A stretch of 64,000 bases of DNA from the NCBI GenBank assembly GCA_003342895.1, contig PTFA01000497.1, positions 127,248 to 191,247 of the forward strand, in the 5' to 3' direction. The first letter of the stretch is position 1. The number at the start of each line of letters is the position of its first letter. The stretch comes from Casuarius casuarius (taxonomy: Eukaryota > Chordata > Aves > Casuariiformes > Casuariidae). Shown here one piece after another: positions 57,690-64,000 of this stretch. A program made the position numbers and the translations under genes. The notes beneath the pieces are model-generated. The model saw only the letters and a program-made list of their open reading frames with translations, had not been told where the DNA came from and did not search any database.

Positions 57690-58070
57690 CTTCATTGAAA
57701 TCCAGACAAAGAAACACTACTGCATTTCCTTTGTCTAGAAAATATGTTATTAAGGAAAGATACCAATTTAGTTAAAGTATGTGTGATAAAAGCACAAATT
57801 GGGCATTGTTCCTTTTTCCGCTTTAGAAGTATAATTTCCTTCAGTGTGCTCTAAGGCTTGTTTACTACTGGCTAGACTGATGGGTCTGTAGTTGTCTGGA
57901 TTTTTTTCCATTTTGTACATTCAGTGCTGAGCTTGCTGTACTCCAGACGTTTGGTGCAGCTCCCCATCTGATATGTTTATTAAAAATCCTTTCCACATCC
58001 TCTGCCAGTTGTCTCCTATAAAGGAGACTGCAGGGTTTCTCTCTGACATCAGACACAGCACCTTGAAACA
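57690..58070 (-). mobile_element. Ancient CR1-like LINE fragment (early RT domain)
   Basis: The plus strand carries TTCATTGAAATCCAGACAAA, CTGCATTTCCTTTGTCTAGA and then CTAGACTGATGGGTCTGTAG followed by TTGTCTGGATTTTTTTCC. These match the reptile-type CR1 landmarks for the N-terminal part of reverse transcriptase. The minus-strand translation 57865-58077 contains NKHIRWGAAPNVWSTASSAL and a worn NYRPISL-type segment (RQLQTHQSS), as in LINE RT motif regions 1-2. It is degraded and cannot code. Confidence 0.7.
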
Positions 58071-61000
58071 ACACCACATCCAGGGGGCAAGGACTCCGGT
58101 AGAGAGCCCCTTCTAGCTTAGCCTGGAGGTCTGTCAGTCAGTCATCTTCTTTCTGACAGTGACTGAAGACACTTAGGCAAAGAAGTAGAGATACAGAAAT
58201 ATCCTTACTCCAGAAAGCCCTCCCAGTTTGTGACAAGTGTCTCTGCTTTTCTCTCTGCTTTGGAGCCGCTTTTCTCCCAGAAGATTTTTGGCAGTTACAT
58301 GAATTGATGGCCAAGCTCCATGTGCAGTGACGTATCTCCGCCACATGTTTTCTCCTGTCCTCCTCTCAGAGTTGTTGACATATTCACCTGCACCTGCAGC
58401 TCTCCCCCACATCCTGTGGATTTGCGTAATTTTGCTTTTCCAGTTAGCATCATTCCCCATTAATACAGCTCCTTAGTGTGTCCATTAGTATTACTTACAC
58501 TTCTGCATGATCCCATTTCAGCTGTTCCCATCCATACAAATGAATATTGGAAAATGCACTTGGGCTTGGGAACAGAATAGATCCTTTTCTCTGCTTCCCT
58601 TCTCATTCCTCAAGTGAGCCACATCATTGTTCCCAAATACAGGAGAATAGCCGAGTCACCACTCCCAAACACAAAGAGAGTCCTGTCAGAAATGGATGAC
58701 TTCTCTCTTCTTGGTTCCCGGAGGGCACCTTGGTGCTGTGTTTTAGATATCCCCCAGTGAAAGTAGACTCCTTCTCATGACGTTATAGGCAATCCAGACC
58801 TCTGCCTCCCACAAACTCCATGGCGTGAGATGTCCCAGCTGGCACTCACGTGACTGGATGTCTGTATCTCCATCCAGACTTCTGGAGGGCAAGAGAAGCA
58901 GGCACTGTGAGGGCAGGAACTTCCTCATTCTACGGTGGAGGTCTAAAACCTGACCAAACGGTTTGGTATCTAAAAATAGTCAGTTCTGTCCATAAAAGGA
59001 ACTATGAATGACTGTGTCTGAATTAGGACATGGGTTAGGGCAGATGAATTTAGTTAAACCTGTGCGAATTGAATCAGCTTCTGGGTCTGCTCTGGTGCTT
59101 CAACTCTGTGGAAAAAAAAAAAAAATAGCATGAGAGTCCTACATTTGCAGTCTTGCATACCAGCCTTTGTGTTTTGACCTTACTGGTTGTTCAGGATGTG
59201 AGCTGAGAAGAACCTGAAGATCTCCGGAGACTGTGAATATGCTGGTCAATTTTAAATAGCATTGTAACTGCGTAGAACAATGGAATTGGATTTCAGAGAT
59301 TTTGGCTCTAGCAAAGATTTTTGTGCTATCCCAGCTTCTGTTAAACTTGTGCCACCTGCCCCCACTTTGTCTGTCCATTCTACAGTGCAGACTCTCTGTC
59401 ATGAAGACTGTTCTCTGCTTGTGCAGCACCAACCATAGTGATACTCTGGTGTTTGTTGATGCTATAACTAAAAAGTCTCCTTCCTAGGATGGTAGATTTT
59501 AGCCAAACAGTGTTGCTACCTTTATCTATGTTATTTCTCTCAGTGACAGTCCTTTCTCCTCTGTCGTACTTCCCTGTCTCAGACAAACTGCTATTCTCAT
59601 ATCTCCCATAGAAGCCTGGATATTTGTATTTTAGTGATTCACATCACAAACATTCAATGACAGTAGTGTAGCAAGCCCAAATAAAGATCCCTGGATGTCG
59701 TTGGGTTCATTTACAAGGCAAAGTGTCTCATAGTACGTCCCCAATGATAAATAAGCTCAAAGAATGCCAGCAGCTCAGCTTGCAGGTATCCATCAACAAA
59801 AACTTGTGTGACTCAGTCAAGGGGAGGAAGACACGCATGTGTGTTTTAAATATATTTAACTAGGTGAGCATTCCCTGGGTCTTCTGCTATTTAAATGCTG
59901 TTGTTTCTCTAATATTATTAAATTATTGATATATGTTATAATAAATGGTTAATACATAACCTTTATAAAACAGAATAACATATTAACCCTCCACAAACCT
60001 ACATTTGTGAAAACTTCAAAATTTATTGCCTTCAGGGCAACAACAGTCAGGTGAGGCCTGGAGTCACCAGTGCTCAATCAGGGTGTGTTGGCACTGTGGA
60101 AAGTGCTGTGAAGAAGGCCTGCAATCTGAGTGAGGCTGATCTGACATCTGAAAAGAGGCAGGTCTTGTTGGCAAAGATGTATTTATAACTGCGTTTCCAA
60201 TTTACTGCCTCGCCTCTCTGTGCTTTTCTGCATAAACACAGTTCAAAATGCAATGCATTCACTGGCAGTTTGATCTGATCTGTTTCTTTTAGGAAGTGGT
60301 ATGTAACCGTTACAAGAATAAACCAAGTACTGTCTTCTGCTCTCTGGATGGCTTCTCTTCTTCTGCTCCTTCCCTCTGTTTACAAACAGGGACTGCAGAA
60401 ACAGAGTAGCTCTGTTTCTGTTTGGGCATGGAGCCAGCTGTGCCCAGGCTTGACCCAACAGTAATGAAAAACACTTTAGTTCGTGCTGCAGCTGGAGTAC
60501 AATCAGTAGTAAAAGCTGCTTGTAGCTGAAGTTTCCTTTAATGAATGCTTGATTGCAATGTTTTCCTCTGATGGTTCTGAGGGAGCATCGTGAAGTGTCC
60601 AAACAGTGCTTCAATATTGGCTTTTGCAGGCGAATTGGATTAAACTCATCCTCTGGCTTGGGCAGACACAACTTAGTGCAGAGCTGGGAGGCAATGGAGC
60701 TGGGACTGTTCAGTGAGAATTAAACTGGTCTGTGTTTCAGGGCAAAGCAGTGCACAGCTCCTCTCTCTGCTCTCAAAAAGGTTGAGGGCAATGTTTGGCA
60801 GGACATTACATTCTATAATATGAGTAACTCCTCTGGGAGAATTGCTTTGTGCAAACCAGAGGCCTGAAACACCCATTCTTCAGAGGCTGTTTTTTGTTGG
60901 ATGCTGGATTTAAAATTGAGACAACCTCTGGAAGCTGCAGTTAACAGGAGCTACAGGTGCACTTACTTCAGTCTTCTGTATGTGGTCAGTACATCTGCTC

Positions 61001-63552
61001 TGAGAGCCTGTGCTAGAGTCAGGGCTCTATTTTACCTGGTGCTGTGTTAGACAGATGATAAAAAATTGTCTAGTCCCAGGACAGGTAGAAAGAACAGGCC
61101 AGATGATGTAGGGACAAGCAAGGCACAGAGGAGAGAAGAGGAATGACCTTTCCAAGGGTATATGTGGAGATGCACAAGCAGCAGTGAAGACTGACACTGC
61201 AAATGTGAGCAGGCTCTGTCTGTTGGAGATGTTTCCTCAATGAACAAATGGCAAAGTCACAAAAAATAAACCTGACTCTTAGGTAATCCCTGTCAAGCTT
61301 TCCAAACAGGCTGTTTTCAAACATAGGCTAGTACCTATGTGCTGAGCATATCTAGAAGTGTCTTGGAAAAGCATAAGTGTGGCTGTGAGTTTTTCTGTGC
61401 TTTTTTAAAAATTCCACATCTTTAAGGAAATGAGGCGCCACCTGTGGCACTGACAGTACCACCCTGACAATTTCTTCCTGCGCTTCTTATGCTGGACATA
61501 ACTTTTTGGGGATAGTGGCTCAAAATTTTGATGATAGTGATAATTCTTCCTGTTAGCCACTATCTCCCTACTACTTTACAGTTCCTCTAGCCTTATTCCC
61601 ATCTACAGACACAAACAGCATTCTGACACAGGTATTGCCTAAGACATTTAGGTACTTTTGCATCCACACATGTCAAGGTGAATGTATTCCAGTTTGGGTG
61701 ATAAGAAGTGGCAGGAGCCCCTTGTTCTGCTCAGTGTTTTCATGTTTCTTTCTCACCTCACAGTCTACAAAGTAGTAAGGTTAACCTCATTAAATCTCTT
61801 GCATGTCCCCTGAAATAACCTGATGGCCCTGCTGCACACTGTGTTTCCTTTGCCCTACAGGTTCTCTGTTGCGTCACTTTTTCCGCTTTGTGTTCGTACA
61901 TGAAAAGTTTGCAATGAAATAATCAAGCCTAGAATTTAAGCTAGAGCAGTCCAATAAAGCCTGAAATGGTTAGAAAATTAATCTTTGTATTTAATTAAGA
62001 GAAAAAATGTGTGTGGGTAGACAGTTGCTGTTTACTGCAGTTTTAATCCATTCTTCCTGGACGTATACCAATGGTTTAATACGGCTTGTCTGAAAGGTTT
62101 CTGCTAATTGAATCTCACTGCCAGCCTGGTAACGCTCCTCACCACTGGGTGAAGAGAGGAGGATGTGCAAGTAGTAAAGTGGGTACTTTATGGCTGTATT
62201 AGAGCTGGCTGCTGGGATGTGGCACTACGCTCAGAAAGTTGGGCCCTACCGCAGCTCTTCCAGCTAGGACTCACTCCAAGCTTCTCTGCAGGCTGGTGCA
62301 AAGGAGTGTCTCCATGGCTCTGAGAACCGGCATTACTGCAGGGTGTCAGGGGCCCTGTGCCGAGCTGCCCATCTGGCAGAGAAGGGAAATTTAGCTTGTC
62401 CTGACACCCTGCCACCTCAGTGGGACACCATGATGGCACCATCACATTGGGAGCACTGTCTGTGACAGACTTCTGGGAGTCATCTCAGAACGGCTTTTTA
62501 CTCATATCCAGGAACAGCAGATTTTGGGGAGGGGTGATATATAAGTGTTTTGGCACAGTAGCTCCAAGAGAAAATTTTGGCTGATGAGCGGTCAGATTTG
62601 TGGTGAAGCAGGAAGTGCTGTTGGCAGCTCTTATTTCCCCATTGCTGTTCCAGCAATGTGCCATTCATCCTTTCCACGAAGTGTAGCCAGGAGACCCATA
62701 GCAAATTTCTGCAAGGCAAAATGATGCCACAGTGGAAGTTTCACCTGTAGCACATTGACATTTAAATGCAAAATAAAAAACAAACCACAGGTAGGGACAC
62801 AAACGTACACATATATACGGGTATGGGGGATGAAACAACTGCCTGAATATAACAGGAGTTGCAGATACAACAGCATATCTTGAACTTCACTGATGATTCA
62901 TGATCCTGAGGATATTTCTTTTGAAGAGTGACCCTTGCATTTGTTCATTTGTTTGCTTATACAACTGTGTTGGGTTTCTGTAAGGTAGATGGTTTTTATC
63001 AGATTCACTTCTGACAGAAGATGGTGTTGCCCAGCCAGCAGTGTGCTGTGGGGGCCCAGCCGTGTAGCTGGAAAGGCTTCTTCTCTTTTCAATTCTCCAC
63101 CGAAAGCTCTCTTTGTTTTGCTTCTTCTTGAATTTAGCTGTGATTTAGGCTGTGGTAGGGGAGTCCTTTCCCTTTGAGGTCCTGGTGCACACTGAAGAGC
63201 TGTGCAGGTGCTGTGTCTCCTATGTAATGCATAGCATGACCCACCACGGTGACAATTTGCATTTGGGCTTTGTTTGTCCTATCCATGTCATCTCAGGCAA
63301 TTCCCATTTGTTCGATCGTCACTGATGTAGGCAGAGCTGAGCGCACCAGTGCAGAGGGAAGGTGCCATCAGACCAACATCGAAACATGGGCTGAGGGGCA
63401 GAGTAATCTTGCATCTGAATAATTCTCTTCCATGGATTGATTGTGCTATGAAGGAGGTGTGCGTCATTATCCAGGCAGAATGATTTATTTGCCTGATTTG
63501 TGGGAATATTAAGGCTCACAGAAATGGACTGCCTGCTTTGATTGCCGGATAG
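58071..63552. other. Unique non-coding DNA
   Basis: A14 lies at 59112-59125. AT-rich, ORF-free sequence lies at 59850-60000. The longest frame is 60243-60671 minus (142 codons), with no recognisable domain. 61850-62110 is an AT-rich, repeat-free block containing TGCGTCAC near 61870. No gene, repeat family or CpG island is seen. Confidence 0.5.
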
Positions 63553-63575
63553 CAAACTGCCCAGATAGCAGTTTG
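63553..63575. repeat. Perfect 8-bp hairpin
   Basis: CAAACTGC at 63553-63560 pairs with GCAGTTTG at 63568-63575 around a 7-base loop. It lies in a repeat-free block (63400-63760) with two GCGTCAT words (63461 and 63625). Confidence 0.75.
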
Positions 63576-64000
63576 ATTTATAGGTGGCATCATTACCAGC
63601 AGTTGTGCGACATTACTTCATGCTGCGTCATGAGTGGCTATGATGCTATGAGATGGGACATCAAAGTTCTGTAACAGCAACACATACCATAAATGGCCTA
63701 GTTGGACATAACATGATGTAAATGTAACCTACTGAGATTTAAGCAGGGATCTTTTTTTTGCAAAGATCGATGAACTAAGGGCATGATAGCACTTTCCTGT
63801 AGTTTTAGCGAAGAAAGAACTAAGTTGACAAATTGATGTCAAAGTATGATTTTATCACAGCAGATTAAAATGAAAACCCTAGGGGGAAATTTTGATGAAC
63901 TACTAATGACATGTCACTACCACTTTGGAGAAAGATTTCCAGAGTCTGCTGTTGTTCCAGTGGTACTCTAGCTGTGCTGCCTCTGTACTGCTCTGTGTGT
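63576..64000. other. Unique non-coding DNA to window end
   Basis: No ORF or repeat family is recognised. A short T8 run lies near 63752-63759. Confidence 0.5.

Noticed and set aside
57259..57738. 159-codon plus-strand ORF
   Set aside because: Its right end is antisense to an ancient CR1-like fragment and the rest is Ser/Pro low-information sequence.
60243..60671. 142-codon minus-strand ORF
   Set aside because: No domain recognised and no supporting context.
1..64000. CRISPR array, operon or bacterial-type system
   Set aside because: No regularly spaced direct repeats and no prokaryotic-style gene packing. The sequence is vertebrate.

Overview
The window looks like avian nuclear DNA with no complete gene in it. 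The organism call rests on the repeats. The clearest elements are CR1 retrotransposons with the bird-type 3' end, in which the octamer ATTCTGTG is repeated. Interspersed repeats are sparse, microsatellites are few and short, and there is no recent SINE burst. I cannot name the species. The longest reading frames (181, 177, 160 and 159 codons) are about what chance gives across six frames of 64 kb. They show no domain I recognise, often overlap other frames on both strands, and lack supporting splice signals or CpG-rich promoters. The stretch is best read as intergenic DNA or part of one or more large introns.

Layout. 1-17.7 kb is mostly unique non-coding DNA with short low-complexity tracts and several perfect hairpins (6358-6412, 7839-7867, 8030-8053, 11184-11217). 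17.7-21.2 kb is the main transposon zone. It holds an old, diverged CR1 relative, a long pyrimidine/T tract, and a younger CR1 copy of about 1 kb on the minus strand with a recognisable but broken ORF2 C-terminus. 21.2-36.9 kb is unique sequence apart from one compound CA/TA microsatellite and a CR1 3' end on the plus strand (30.45-30.65 kb). 36.9-37.5 kb is a degraded plus-strand CR1. 37.5-58.1 kb holds three ancient minus-strand CR1-like fragments (about 40.2, 51.8 and 57.7 kb), a near-perfect 61-bp tandem duplication (49.5 kb), a possible ancient MIR/CORE-SINE relic (54.1 kb) and a hydrophobic open frame of doubtful status (55.2-55.6 kb). 58.1-64 kb is unique sequence.

Nothing here works as an operon or pathway. 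The functional candidates are non-coding: AT-rich, repeat-free blocks with homeodomain-like TAAT cores and short hairpins (near 11.4, 14.6, 32.0, 34.7, 37.6, 61.9 and 63.5 kb). They have the texture of conserved non-coding elements, but conservation cannot be judged from one sequence. I found no RNA gene, CRISPR array or retroviral gene, and no convincing evidence of a previously undescribed system.
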